DNA of 39,064 nucleotides from Virgibacillus_O xinjiangensis (GTDB lineage: Bacteria > Bacillota > Bacilli > Bacillales > Amphibacillaceae). Under the pieces are notes generated by a model. The model did not search any database and had not been told where the DNA came from. It worked only from the letters and a program-made list of their open reading frames with translations. Numbering within the stretch: the first letter of the stretch is position 1; every line of letters begins with the position of its first letter. Where the stretch lies: positions 1-39,064 of the forward strand of contig NZ_JBHRSA010000036.1 in the NCBI RefSeq assembly GCF_042643145.1, written 5' to 3'. A program made the position numbers and the translations under genes. This document shows positions 8,603 through 17,709 of this stretch, in pieces.

Positions 8603-8642
8603 AAAAAGTCGAATTCAAAGTGTGCGGGATTCGACTTTTTTA
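8603..8642 (+). terminator. Rho-independent terminator after the Mrr-like gene
   Basis: AAAAAGTCGAAT (8603-8614) pairs perfectly with ATTCGACTTTTT (8629-8640), and the right arm runs into six T. It separates the nuclease from the next operon. Confidence 0.8.
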
Positions 8643-8918
8643 GATTGGAAATTATTTAGCGTACAAAACATCAAGAGATTGAAGTGACAAATAGTATGTT
8701 CAACCAAAGTACACCCTGGGCGTACAAGCTAAAATGTTATAAAATCAATCTATAAAATGTTCAATCAGGGTTGTTCAACAAGATAGAAGAAGAATAAGTG
8801 ATATTTGCGTATGCCACAAGGTAAGATCAAGGGAACCAAAATTTAGAGCGTCAAATAAATGAATTAGAAGTTAATGGGTGACAGTCTAAACAAAAGTAAG
8901 TAAAATTCCGGTTAAATA
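8643..8918. other. Non-coding stretch upstream of the methylase operon
   Basis: No gene is supported. The sequence is AT-rich with several stops in all frames and leads into the palindrome and promoter at 8919-8974. Confidence 0.35.
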
Positions 8919-8974
8919 AAGTAATTAAATTACTTTAAAAAGTAGTTGACTTTATGTGGCGTTTTACTTATACT
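8919..8974 (+). promoter_or_regulatory. Strong sigma-A promoter with an adjacent 17-bp palindrome (operator copy 1)
   Basis: AAGTAATTAAATTACTT at 8919-8935 is a palindrome with 7-bp arms around TAA. Eleven bases on, TTGACT (8946-8951) and TATACT (8969-8974) form a near-consensus promoter with exactly 17 bases between them. A protein bound to the palindrome would touch the -35 region. The same palindrome recurs at 9031 and 9414. Confidence 0.75.
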
Positions 8975-9030
8975 AAAAGTAACCAAAAAAGCCAGAGTAA
9001 TTTCAGATGATACTTTTCAGCAATAATATA

Positions 9031-9047
9031 AAGTAATCAAATTACTT
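9031..9047 (+). promoter_or_regulatory. Palindromic operator copy 2, before the DUF2325 gene
   Basis: AAGTAATCAAATTACTT has the same arms as copy 1 with CAA in the middle. It lies in the leader about 60 bases downstream of the -10 box and 40 bases before the ATG at 9087. All three copies continue with TTTA or TTAA-type flanks. Confidence 0.65.
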
Positions 9048-9086
9048 TATAAAATATTCTTGTAAAAACGGAAGGGAGAGGTTATA

Positions 9087-9407
9087 ATGAAGAAGGTATT
9101 ATTAGTGGGGGGTAAAAATAACAAGTCGCTTAGTAAAAAAGGAAAGCAAATGAACATCGAAGTGGTTCACCAGGTAGAGAATAAGAAAGAAAAACGTATG
9201 CTTTCTTTCTTTGAGAAACATGTAAATGATGTGGACTGCATTATATTATACGTTGGTGCTTGCTCCCATAAAAATATGTGGGAAGTCAGAAAACTAGCTA
9301 AAGAGCATCGAACTCCTATTGTATATTCCAGTAGCCAAGGAGCTACAGGCGCCTTTCAACAGGCATTGCGACAGATGAAAGGGAATAAAGAAAATTTTTT
9401 ACCCTAA
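9087..9407 (+). CDS. DUF2325 family protein
   Basis: This 106-residue protein fits DUF2325. It starts with a beta strand and glycine loop (VLLVGGKN), has DCIILYVGACSHKNMWEVRKLAKEHRTPIVYSS in the middle, and ends with a Gly-Ala segment (SQGATGAFQQAL). The Ser-His pair and the Lys that follows are the conserved core of the family. The fold looks like a small Rossmann-like or receiver-like domain; the function is unknown. AAGGGAGAGG precedes the ATG. It is the first gene after the strong promoter and is followed at 46 bases by the methylase gene, with a palindrome copy in the gap, so it probably belongs to the methylase unit and could be its regulator. That role is inference. Confidence 0.7.
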   Translation: MKKVLLVGGKNNKSLSKKGKQMNIEVVHQVENKKEKRMLSFFEKHVNDVDCIILYVGACSHKNMWEVRKLAKEHRTPIVYSSSQGATGAFQQALRQMKGNKENFLP

Positions 9408-9413
9408 AATAAC

Positions 9414-9430
9414 AAGTAATCAAATTACTT
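9414..9430 (+). promoter_or_regulatory. Palindromic operator copy 3, before the methylase gene
   Basis: AAGTAATCAAATTACTT is identical to copy 2 and lies between the DUF2325 stop (9407) and the TGGAGG ribosome binding site of the next gene. As an intra-operon copy it could act as an internal operator or, in RNA, as a short AU-rich hairpin. Confidence 0.65.
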
Positions 9431-9453
9431 TAAAAAATATTGGAGGAAAAACC

Positions 9454-11349
9454 ATGAAAGAAATGAATTTTCAAAAGGCTGTATGGCAAGGGATGGATAT
9501 TCTACAAAATGAAGAGTTGACGTTTGAAGAAAGTGTTCATATGACAATGGGATCTTTGACACTCATTGTGATTGAAAAGCTTCACCGGGAGGAGGTCAGT
9601 GAGCATGAATCCTGGTCGCAAGTTACTCGAAGTGGTTACAACATAAAGCCCCGTTTCATCAAAGCTATGGAAATTGCCCAGCACACTTTTCCTGTTCTTC
9701 AAGGGACCTTTAACTTGGAAATTATTGGGAAATTAGATGAAGGGGTGTTGTTTCAGTTTGTAAGTGTCCTGAATAAATACCAACATCCTGAAGCAGAAGG
9801 TATTGCACGAATTACTGAAAACTTCTTGTATCATTTTCTGGAAGAACAGCGCTCTAAAGCGGGGCAATTGATTGCTCCACGGTCCATCAATGAACTACTT
9901 TCAAAGTTATTAGGTGTACAAAAAGGGAGTGTATATGACGGTACAGCTGGAATGGGGTTGTTACTGTTGGAGGCTTATAAACAGGCAAAACAAGCTGGAG
10001 AAAATGTAACCGTGTATGCCCAAGATGTTAATGAAGATATGGCAGCCATTGGTAAAATGAATTTGTTTATCCATCAGGTTCAGAGTTTTGAGTACGAGGT
10101 AGGAGACACATTAACAGAACCAAAATTCACAGATGAGTACGGTTTGAAGACATTTGATTATGTAACCATGAATTTTCCATTCGGTTTGACTTGGAAGCCC
10201 GAGTTAGTAAAAAACGAACTTTATGGTCGTTTCGTGTATGGGCTTCCTCCTAAAAAAAGTGGAGATATGGCGTTCATCTTACATGCTATTGCGTCTTTGA
10301 AAGAACAAGGTAAAGCAGCGTTCATTGTTCCCCATGGAGTCTTATTCCGCGGTGGAGCAGAAGGGAAAATTCGAGAAGAATTAATTCGGAACGATTTGAT
10401 TGAAGGGGTTATCAGTTTACCTTCCAACTTATTTTCCTTTACGGCCATTCCTCTGGCTTTATTGATTGTAAATAAAGCAAAAACAGAAGAGAGGAAGGAG
10501 AACATTTTCTTCATCGATGCTTCCGCAGAATTCAAGAAAGAGCGAGGCCGCAATTATTTACGGGATCAAGATACAAAAAAAATTATAGAAACTTTTATTA
10601 GTGGGAAGGAAACCCCGGGATATAGTAAGTTTGTTAGTAATTCCGATATCCAGGAAGGCTCTTTGAATATTCATAGATACTTCGATGTAGATGATGTAGA
10701 TTCTCCGATCGGAAAAGTCACGGTGAATAGGAAAAGTTTTCTGAACTCTGAGTTGCCAAAGAAAGCATTACACGATGTAGCTGAAATTTATCGAGGGATG
10801 AATATGCCATCGAAGGCAAAACAAGAGGAAGAAGGCACAAAATATAAAGTGATACAACTTACAGACGTTCAAGATGGAGATATATTGTGGGATCAGTTAC
10901 AAAACGTACCTTTAAATGATAGAAGAAAAGCGGAACAATACTTTGTCCAGAAGGGGGATATTCTCGTTTCAGCACGAGGTGCGGCGATTAAGATTGCAGT
11001 AGTCTCCGAAGTGAAAGAGGATGCTATTCTGTCTCATAACTTCATTGGCCTACGGCCGATGGGCAATACGCATTCTCAGTTTTTGAAGGCTTACCTGGAG
11101 AGCCCGGTCGGTCAATACTACTTGAATTCTTCACAAAAGGGAACTGCTGTAAAAGTGATCAGTATAAAAGAAATCGCAGATGTACTGGTTCCAGCGCTAC
11201 CTTATGAAAAGCAAAAGCAAATTGGGGAATCATTTGAACACACGGATAAGGCCTATAAGCTAGCATTACAGGAAGCTGAGGAAAAAAGGGTGCAGGATTA
11301 TCATCAATTGTATCGAGACATGGAAATTTCTGTAGCATTCGAACAATAA
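9454..11349 (+). CDS. N6-adenine DNA methylase fused to a type I specificity (S) domain
   Basis: This 631-residue protein combines modification and target recognition. Residues about 1-140 are a helical HsdM-like N-terminal domain. Residues about 140-390 are the SAM-dependent methylase: APRSINELLSKLL, then motif I DGTAGMG at 162-168, then NFPF at 240-243 in place of the usual NPPF/Y catalytic motif, then GDMAFILHAI and the HGVLFRGGAE segment. Residues about 430-600 look like one type I target recognition domain (LHDVAEIYRG..., DILVSARGAAIKIAVV, LPYEKQKQIGESF) with a helical end. TGGAGGAAAAACC gives the start. No endonuclease domain is visible in it, so it is not a type IIG enzyme as read here. 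The GHKL ATPase follows 32 bases later. Confidence 0.8.
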   Translation: MKEMNFQKAVWQGMDILQNEELTFEESVHMTMGSLTLIVIEKLHREEVSEHESWSQVTRSGYNIKPRFIKAMEIAQHTFPVLQGTFNLEIIGKLDEGVLFQFVSVLNKYQHPEAEGIARITENFLYHFLEEQRSKAGQLIAPRSINELLSKLLGVQKGSVYDGTAGMGLLLLEAYKQAKQAGENVTVYAQDVNEDMAAIGKMNLFIHQVQSFEYEVGDTLTEPKFTDEYGLKTFDYVTMNFPFGLTWKPELVKNELYGRFVYGLPPKKSGDMAFILHAIASLKEQGKAAFIVPHGVLFRGGAEGKIREELIRNDLIEGVISLPSNLFSFTAIPLALLIVNKAKTEERKENIFFIDASAEFKKERGRNYLRDQDTKKIIETFISGKETPGYSKFVSNSDIQEGSLNIHRYFDVDDVDSPIGKVTVNRKSFLNSELPKKALHDVAEIYRGMNMPSKAKQEEEGTKYKVIQLTDVQDGDILWDQLQNVPLNDRRKAEQYFVQKGDILVSARGAAIKIAVVSEVKEDAILSHNFIGLRPMGNTHSQFLKAYLESPVGQYYLNSSQKGTAVKVISIKEIADVLVPALPYEKQKQIGESFEHTDKAYKLALQEAEEKRVQDYHQLYRDMEISVAFEQ

Positions 11350-11381
11350 GAGTAATCTGCAATTTAGGGGGAGGAATTAAT

Positions 11382-13697
11382 ATGATTACAACGACGGGTA
11401 CTGACATTAAGAATATGGCGATTCATTTAGCGAAATGCGAGTCTGAAAAAGAAGTAATTGATTTTTTGAAGGAAAAGGATTTATGGGGTAGCAAACACTG
11501 GAGGAGTTATGGCGATAATGAAAACAACTTTTCCGTCATAGGAAACCAACAGAGCTCTCCGGATGCTGCTTTGGTGGAAAAGTTGATCAACTCCGTAGAT
11601 GCTGTATTAATGAAAGAATGTTTTATCAATGAAATAGACCCTACATCGGACTTTGCTCCCAAAGATGTGGACGCAGCTCTATCGATTTTCTTTCAAATCC
11701 CGGAAGGAAAACTCTCTAACCTGGATAGTAGAGAAAGAACCAAGCTAGCGGAAAATATCAATTTTGTGGCTACGGGTAAGAAATCCAAACCGAATTACAC
11801 GATTATTGACAAAGGCGAGGGGCAATCTCCAAAAGGCCTTCCTGATACTATTCTTTCTCTAAATAAATCTAATAAATTGAGGATCCCATTTGTGCAAGGA
11901 AAGTTCAATATGGGTGGTTCAGGCGTATTGCAGTTTTGCGGGGACAATAACCTGCAATTGGTCATTTCAAAGAGACACCCACAACTAAGTAAAGATGATT
12001 CTTCTCAAGAGTGGGGAGTAACCGTTGTTAGAAGGGAACCTCCTACTAAGGGGAAAAGGAGCTCTGTCTACACGTACCTTGCTCCAGGAGGTAATATTTT
12101 AGGCTTTAAAGCAGACGAATTAGAGCTGCTTCCCTCTAAAGATAGCGCATTTGGAGAAGCATTGGAATATGGAACCTTTATTAAGCTGTTTGAATATAAG
12201 GTTCCCGGCCTTACTACGAATATTCTCTTTGACCTTTACAACAGGTTATCGATGCTAATGCCAACACTAGCTATGCCCATTCGTTTTTATGAAAGAAGAG
12301 ATTATAAAGGGCATACATTGGAAACCACTTTATCCGGTTTGAATGTCCGGTTAACAGAAGATAAAAGAAGCAACATTGAAGAAGGGTTTCCGCTCTCATC
12401 TAGAATAACTATTAAAGGGCAAGAAATGAAACTTTCAATTATTGCCTTCAAAGAAGGTAAGGAAGAGAAGTATAAAAAAGGCGAAGGCATTATATTTACA
12501 GTCAATGGTCAAACGCATGGGGATATTCCAAAAGCGTTTTTTACTAGGAAATCCGTCGGAATGGGGGCACTCGCCAATTCTTTATTGATCATTGTGGATT
12601 GTACACAATTGGATGGTCGTTCCAGAGAAGACCTGTTTATGAATAGTCGTGATAGATTAAGAGAAGGCGAGCTTCGCAAGTTGATTGAAGATGAGTTGAG
12701 CCATTTAGTGAAAAATCATGCGATGTTGAAATCACTTCGTGAAAAGAGAAGGAAAGAAGCTTTGGCAAACAAACTGAGTGATGACAAACCATTAACTAAC
12801 CTTCTTGATGATATTATGAAAAAATCTCCGACCTTATCAAAGCTCTTCATTTCGGGTCAAAGACTTTCAAACCCTTTTAACTTAGAGAAAACTGGTGAAA
12901 CGGAAGACTACCAGGGAAAAGAATTTCCAACCTTTTTCAAGCTGAGACAAAAAGGAAATAAATTTTATACCAGAACAGTACCGAAGAATGTTAGAGCAAG
13001 AATACCTTTTGAAACCGATGCAACTAATGATTATTTTGATCGTAGCAGACAACCAGGAGAAGCCACTTTGCTACTGAATGGCGAGAGAGTAGGCACGTAT
13101 AATATTAATTTGCACAATGGAGTTGCTACGTTGAATGTGAGGCTTCCAGACGATGCAAAGGTAAATGAAGAATACACCTACACCCTGGTAGTTACGGATG
13201 AAAGTAGATACGAACCTTTCCAAGAAATATTCAAACTAGTTGCTGAAGAAGATAAGAAAAACACAAGTAATGGCGGGAAAGGTAAACGAAAGAAGGGGTC
13301 AGGTTCTAATGACCAAAAGACTAGGGAGGAGCAATCGAAGCTTGCTTTACCTAATATCTTCGAAATCACTCGTGAAGATTGGGAGAAGAAAAATTTTAAT
13401 AACGAATCTGCCCTGAAAGTCGAAAACAATGGAGAAAGTGGCTATGACTTCCACATCAACATGGATAATATCCATCTCACAACGGAACTAAAATCAAGGT
13501 CTCAAGATGTTGAATTAATCAAGAACAAATACAAATATGGAATGGTCTTGATTGGTCTAGGAATTATCAATAGTACGGAAACGGAAGAGGATAATGAGGA
13601 TCCAACTAATAAAGTGGAGGAAACCACCCGAATGATTTCTCCTATGCTTATCCCTATGATAGAGAACCTGGGCGGATTGCAGGAAGACGATATATAA
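11382..13697 (+). CDS. GHKL-family ATPase, MORC/MutL-like, linked to the methylase
   Basis: The 771-residue protein carries the GHKL (Hsp90/MutL/MORC) ATP-binding signature. The N box has Glu66 and Asn70 in VEKLINSVDA, the first glycine box is DKGEG (143-147), and the second is GKFNMGGSG (173-181). Residues about 190-440 would hold the rest of the ATPase and an S5-like transducer (TVNGQTHG, then LIIVDCTQLDGRSREDLFMNSRDRL). A beta-rich domain follows (about 540-625), then a Lys/Gly/Ser-rich linker (about 628-655), and a C-terminal domain. Iyer, Abhiman and Aravind (2008) described such ATPases in bacterial restriction-modification operons, where they are proposed to clamp or remodel DNA. AGGGGGAGG precedes the ATG. 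No nuclease motif is evident, so how the unit destroys DNA is unclear. Confidence 0.75.
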   Translation: MITTTGTDIKNMAIHLAKCESEKEVIDFLKEKDLWGSKHWRSYGDNENNFSVIGNQQSSPDAALVEKLINSVDAVLMKECFINEIDPTSDFAPKDVDAALSIFFQIPEGKLSNLDSRERTKLAENINFVATGKKSKPNYTIIDKGEGQSPKGLPDTILSLNKSNKLRIPFVQGKFNMGGSGVLQFCGDNNLQLVISKRHPQLSKDDSSQEWGVTVVRREPPTKGKRSSVYTYLAPGGNILGFKADELELLPSKDSAFGEALEYGTFIKLFEYKVPGLTTNILFDLYNRLSMLMPTLAMPIRFYERRDYKGHTLETTLSGLNVRLTEDKRSNIEEGFPLSSRITIKGQEMKLSIIAFKEGKEEKYKKGEGIIFTVNGQTHGDIPKAFFTRKSVGMGALANSLLIIVDCTQLDGRSREDLFMNSRDRLREGELRKLIEDELSHLVKNHAMLKSLREKRRKEALANKLSDDKPLTNLLDDIMKKSPTLSKLFISGQRLSNPFNLEKTGETEDYQGKEFPTFFKLRQKGNKFYTRTVPKNVRARIPFETDATNDYFDRSRQPGEATLLLNGERVGTYNINLHNGVATLNVRLPDDAKVNEEYTYTLVVTDESRYEPFQEIFKLVAEEDKKNTSNGGKGKRKKGSGSNDQKTREEQSKLALPNIFEITREDWEKKNFNNESALKVENNGESGYDFHINMDNIHLTTELKSRSQDVELIKNKYKYGMVLIGLGIINSTETEEDNEDPTNKVEETTRMISPMLIPMIENLGGLQEDDI

Positions 13698-13860
13698 GGG
13701 ACAGAATGGGGAGGTAGGGGGTATAACTACTAACCTTCTACTCTTCTAGTACTTTATTTCTGTAAAATATCCCCTCTCCTATGTTTCTATGGACCTACTT
13801 GGTATACTGAAGTGAGAAAATTATATATGAAATAATACTCCGTCGAATGGAGGTCAATAC
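13698..13860 (+). promoter_or_regulatory. Possible hsd promoter (extended -10)
   Basis: The 163-base gap holds TTGGTATACT, an extended -10 (TATACT at 13803-13808) without a good -35. No terminator is obvious, so read-through from the upstream unit is also possible. GGAGGTC precedes the hsdR ATG. Confidence 0.35.
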
Positions 13861-16245
13861 ATGGACAATAAATTAAGTGAACGCGATGTTTGTACCAAAT
13901 ATATAACTCCTGCATTAGAACATAGTGGATGGGATATCCATAAACAGATTCGCGAAGAAGTTTCTTTTACAGATGGTCGCATTGTCTATAAAAATAAAGG
14001 ATTCACACGTAAGAAAGGCAAACGGGCAGATTATATCCTATATTATAAGCCGAATATTCCGTTGGCTATTATAGAAGCGAAAGATATGGAACATTCCATC
14101 GGTTCAGGCATGCAGCAAGCTTTGGATTATGCAGAGATTTTAGATATTCCTTTCGTGTTCAGTAGTAATGGAAAAGGCTTTCTGTTCCATGATCGTACCG
14201 GAAATAACGAAAACATGGAACAGGAACTGACGATGGAACAGTTTCCGACTCCTCAGGAGTTATGGCAGCTATATAAAATGGCGGAGCACATTGATAAGGA
14301 GGAAGAGGAAGTCATCACTCAAGATTACTATCAGGATGGCAGTGGAAAATCTCCTCGATATTATCAACGTGTTGCGATTAATCGAACAATCGAAGCAATC
14401 GCTAAGGGGCAAGATCGGATTCTTCTAGTCATGGCGACGGGAACGGGAAAAACCTATACCGCATTCCAAATCATTTGGCGATTATGGAAAGCCAGAAAGA
14501 AAAAGCGCATCCTTTTCTTGGCAGATCGCAACATCCTTGTCGATCAGGCCAAAAGCAACGATTTCAAACCCTTTCGCGATAAAGTCACCAAGGTGAAAAA
14601 TCGTACTGTAGATAAATCCTATGAAATTTACATGGCCTTATATCAAGGGATCTCAGGAACTGAGGATGCACAGAATATATATAAGCAGTTTTCTCCCGAT
14701 TTCTTTGATTTAGTAGTTGTTGATGAGTGCCACCGGGGAAGCGCGGCAGAAGATTCGGCCTGGCGAGAAATCCTTCAGTATTTTTCGAATGCGACGCATA
14801 TCGGTTTGACGGCTACACCAAAAGAAACCAAAGAAGTGTCTAATATTCATTACTTTGGTGAGCCTATCTATACGTATTCCTTGAAACAGGGGATTGAAGA
14901 TGGATTTTTGGCTCCTTATCGGGTCATCCGTTATACCCTGGATAAAGATGTAGAAGGTTGGCGGCCGACCAAGGGGCAAAAGGATCGTTATGGCCATGTT
15001 ATTGAAGATCGCATATACAACCAGAAGGATTTTGATCGTAATTTAATAATCGATGACCGGACCAAAGAAGTGGCACGAACAATAAGTGATTATCTGAAGA
15101 AAACCGATCGATTCCAAAAAACGATTGTCTTCTGTACGAATATTAATCATGCAGAACGCATGCGGCAGGCATTGGTCAATGAAAACCAAGACCTTGTAGC
15201 GAAGAACCGGAAGTACGTCATGCGGATTACCGGGGACGATGACGAGGGGAAACGGGAATTGGATAACTTCATCGATCCCTCCAATCCCTATCCCGTCATT
15301 GCGGTGACTTCCAAGCTGATGACCACCGGGGTGGATGCGCAAACGTGCAAACTGATTGTATTGGAATCCAATATCAACTCCATGACCGAATTCAAGCAGA
15401 TCATAGGACGGGGCACACGATTAAAAGAGGAATTCGGAAAATACACCTTTACAATCATGGACTTCCGAAATGTGACTCGTCTATTTGCGGACAAAGAATT
15501 TGATGGAGAACCAGAAAGCATTTATGAACCGAAAGAAGGCGATTCTCCGGTACCTCCAGAAGATGAAGGGGAGAATGGACCAGAGCCTGGTTTTCCTGGA
15601 GATACCCCTATCCCGCCAGGACCAGAAGGCGGTGGAATTATCGACGGAGGCCCTATAGGTGGTGTCGGGGAAGATAAGCCGAAGGTGTACACGGTAGATA
15701 ATGTGAAGGTGAAAGTACTAAATGAGCGTGTTCAATATATTGGGGAAGATGGCACTCTCATTACGGAATCATTGAAGGATTACACCCGCAATACCGTGCA
15801 AAAAGAATACGCCTCATTAGAAGCATTTTTACAACGGTGGAAGTCCGCGGAACGGAAAGAAGCCGTTGTTGACGAAATGCTTGAACATGGACTATTATTA
15901 GATGCCCTGGAAGAGGAAGTCGGAAATGAGTTGGACCCTTTTGATTTAATCTGTCATGTAGCCTTTGATCAGAAACCGTTGACCCGTAAGGAACGGGTCA
16001 ACGGTGTGAAGCGTACCGATTATTTCTCTAAATATGGGGAGAAGGCACGTCAAGTGCTGGAAACGTTACTTGAAAAGTATGAAGATGAAGGCATTGTAAA
16101 TATCGAATCCATGCAGGTACTGAAGTTGCCGGAATTTCAGGATCACGGTTCCTTGATGGAAATTATCCAGGCATTTGGAGGAAAAAAACAGTATAAACAA
16201 GCTTTGCAGGAATTAGAACAAGAATTGTACACCGTAGAAAATTAA
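13861..16245 (+). CDS. hsdR: Type I restriction enzyme, endonuclease/translocase (R) subunit
   Basis: This 794-residue R subunit translocates DNA with ATP and cuts unmethylated DNA. The N-terminal nuclease has Asp57 (RADYIL), Glu72 and Lys74 (IIEAKD) of the PD-(D/E)XK site. The SF2 helicase core has Walker A at 191-198 (MATGTGKT), motif II DECH at 288-291, TATP, TTGVDAQTC and the motif VI-like IGRGTRLKE. A Pro/Gly-rich linker follows at about 560-605, and the end is the helical domain that binds HsdM. Its length and the compact build resemble type IB (EcoAI-like) enzymes rather than the 1000-residue type IA or IC. It is 15 bases from hsdM, so the three hsd genes form one operon. Confidence 0.93.
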   Translation: MDNKLSERDVCTKYITPALEHSGWDIHKQIREEVSFTDGRIVYKNKGFTRKKGKRADYILYYKPNIPLAIIEAKDMEHSIGSGMQQALDYAEILDIPFVFSSNGKGFLFHDRTGNNENMEQELTMEQFPTPQELWQLYKMAEHIDKEEEEVITQDYYQDGSGKSPRYYQRVAINRTIEAIAKGQDRILLVMATGTGKTYTAFQIIWRLWKARKKKRILFLADRNILVDQAKSNDFKPFRDKVTKVKNRTVDKSYEIYMALYQGISGTEDAQNIYKQFSPDFFDLVVVDECHRGSAAEDSAWREILQYFSNATHIGLTATPKETKEVSNIHYFGEPIYTYSLKQGIEDGFLAPYRVIRYTLDKDVEGWRPTKGQKDRYGHVIEDRIYNQKDFDRNLIIDDRTKEVARTISDYLKKTDRFQKTIVFCTNINHAERMRQALVNENQDLVAKNRKYVMRITGDDDEGKRELDNFIDPSNPYPVIAVTSKLMTTGVDAQTCKLIVLESNINSMTEFKQIIGRGTRLKEEFGKYTFTIMDFRNVTRLFADKEFDGEPESIYEPKEGDSPVPPEDEGENGPEPGFPGDTPIPPGPEGGGIIDGGPIGGVGEDKPKVYTVDNVKVKVLNERVQYIGEDGTLITESLKDYTRNTVQKEYASLEAFLQRWKSAERKEAVVDEMLEHGLLLDALEEEVGNELDPFDLICHVAFDQKPLTRKERVNGVKRTDYFSKYGEKARQVLETLLEKYEDEGIVNIESMQVLKLPEFQDHGSLMEIIQAFGGKKQYKQALQELEQELYTVEN

Positions 16246-16260
16246 GGGAGATGGAGTATT

Positions 16261-17709
16261 GTGAGTATCACGAGTTTAGTTAAATCCATGCAGGATATTA
16301 TGCGCAAAGACGTCGGAGTTGATGGAGACGCCCAGCGTATTGCTCAAATTGTATGGATGATTTTTTTGAAAATCTTAGATGATAAAGAACAAGAGCTGGA
16401 ATTGCTTTATGACGATTTTAAGTCGCCGGTACCAGAAAACTTTCGGTGGAGAAATTGGGCAGCCGATGAGGAAGGCATGACTGGAGACGAATTGTTGGAG
16501 TTCGTCAACAATGAACTGTTCCCTGCTTTGAGCGAGCTTCAAGGCGTTAGTGATAATGAGCAAGAGCGTGCATTCATGATTCGGGAAGTATTTCAGGACT
16601 CCTATAATTACATGAAGTCCGGGACTCTTATGCGACAAGTAATCAATAAAATCAACGGTATTGATTTCAACAGCTCGGAAGACCGTCATTTATTCAATGA
16701 TTTTTATGAAAAGTTCTTAAAAGACCTTCAAAGTGCAGGAAATGCCGGGGAATACTACACTCCACGGGCGGTCACACAATTCATGGTGGATATGGTCAAC
16801 CCGCAGCTGGGAGAGAAGGTCTTGGACCCGGCCAGTGGTACCGGGGGCTTTCTTGCCTCATCACTGGAACATTTGAAGAAACAAGCGGATACGGTAGAAG
16901 GTCGTAAAGTGTTAGAAGAGGGCGTACAAGGAATAGAAAAAAAACCTCTTCCTCATGTGTTGTGTGTAACCAACTTGATCCTGCATGATGTAGAAATTCC
17001 GAAGGTGCGTCGGGATAATTCCCTTTCCTACCCATTACGAGATATAAAAGCGAGTGACAAGGTGGATGTGGTCTTGACAAATCCACCGTTTGGTGGTGAA
17101 GAAGAAGACGGTATCCAGACCAATTTTCCTGCAAGTTTCCAAACAAAAGAAACGGCTGACCTGTTTATTGCATTGATACTAGCAAAACTCAAAGATAACG
17201 GCCGGGCAGCCGTTGTATTACCCGATGGTTTTCTATTTGGAGAAGGCGTCAAAACTCGTCTGAAAGAAAAGCTAGTGGAAGAGTGTAACCTTCACACCAT
17301 CGTTCGTTTACCGAATGGGGTTTTTAATCCATATACAAGCATTAAAACAAACCTCTTATTCTTTGAAAAAGGGAAATCGACCGAAGAAGTCTGGTATTTT
17401 GATCATCCATATCCACCAGGACAGAAATCGTATTCCAAAACAAGACCGATGCGTACCGAAGAGTTTGATTTGGAGAAGAAATGGTGGAACAAACGGGAAG
17501 AGAATCAATATGCTTGGAAAGTGTCATTAGAAGAAATCAAAAATCGGAACTATAACTTGGATATTTCCAACCCTTATAAAAAAGAAGAAGAGCAGTTATC
17601 ACCAGAAAAAGCTTATGAAAGATACCAGGAAGCATCCCAACAGGTGGAAGAAACCAAACAACAGTTAGTAGATGAATTGGCTTCTATCTTAGGTGGGGTG
17701 GAAGTATGA
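16261..17709 (+). CDS. hsdM: Type I restriction enzyme, modification (M) subunit
   Basis: This 482-residue adenine methylase pairs with HsdS to methylate the recognition site and with HsdR to restrict. Visible marks are the N-terminal helical domain (IVWMIFLKILDDKEQE), GEYYTPRAVTQFMVDM, SAM motif I DPASGTGGF from residue 189, and the catalytic NPPF from residue 274. PDGFLFGEGVKTRLKEKLVEEC and the C-terminal helical arm follow. The start is GTG, preceded by GGGAGATGGAG. It overlaps hsdS by four bases (ATGA), which implies coupled translation. All key residues are present. Confidence 0.93.
   Translation: MSITSLVKSMQDIMRKDVGVDGDAQRIAQIVWMIFLKILDDKEQELELLYDDFKSPVPENFRWRNWAADEEGMTGDELLEFVNNELFPALSELQGVSDNEQERAFMIREVFQDSYNYMKSGTLMRQVINKINGIDFNSSEDRHLFNDFYEKFLKDLQSAGNAGEYYTPRAVTQFMVDMVNPQLGEKVLDPASGTGGFLASSLEHLKKQADTVEGRKVLEEGVQGIEKKPLPHVLCVTNLILHDVEIPKVRRDNSLSYPLRDIKASDKVDVVLTNPPFGGEEEDGIQTNFPASFQTKETADLFIALILAKLKDNGRAAVVLPDGFLFGEGVKTRLKEKLVEECNLHTIVRLPNGVFNPYTSIKTNLLFFEKGKSTEEVWYFDHPYPPGQKSYSKTRPMRTEEFDLEKKWWNKREENQYAWKVSLEEIKNRNYNLDISNPYKKEEEQLSPEKAYERYQEASQQVEETKQQLVDELASILGGVEV

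Noticed and set aside
9454..11349. Methylase-S fusion as a type IIG restriction enzyme
   Set aside because: No PD-(D/E)XK or other nuclease motif was found ahead of the methylase domain. The N terminus is HsdM-like helical sequence.
15535..15680. Pro/Gly-rich low-complexity linker in HsdR
   Set aside because: Such a linker between the helicase core and C-terminal domain is normal in EcoAI-like R subunits, so it is not a sign of fusion or error.
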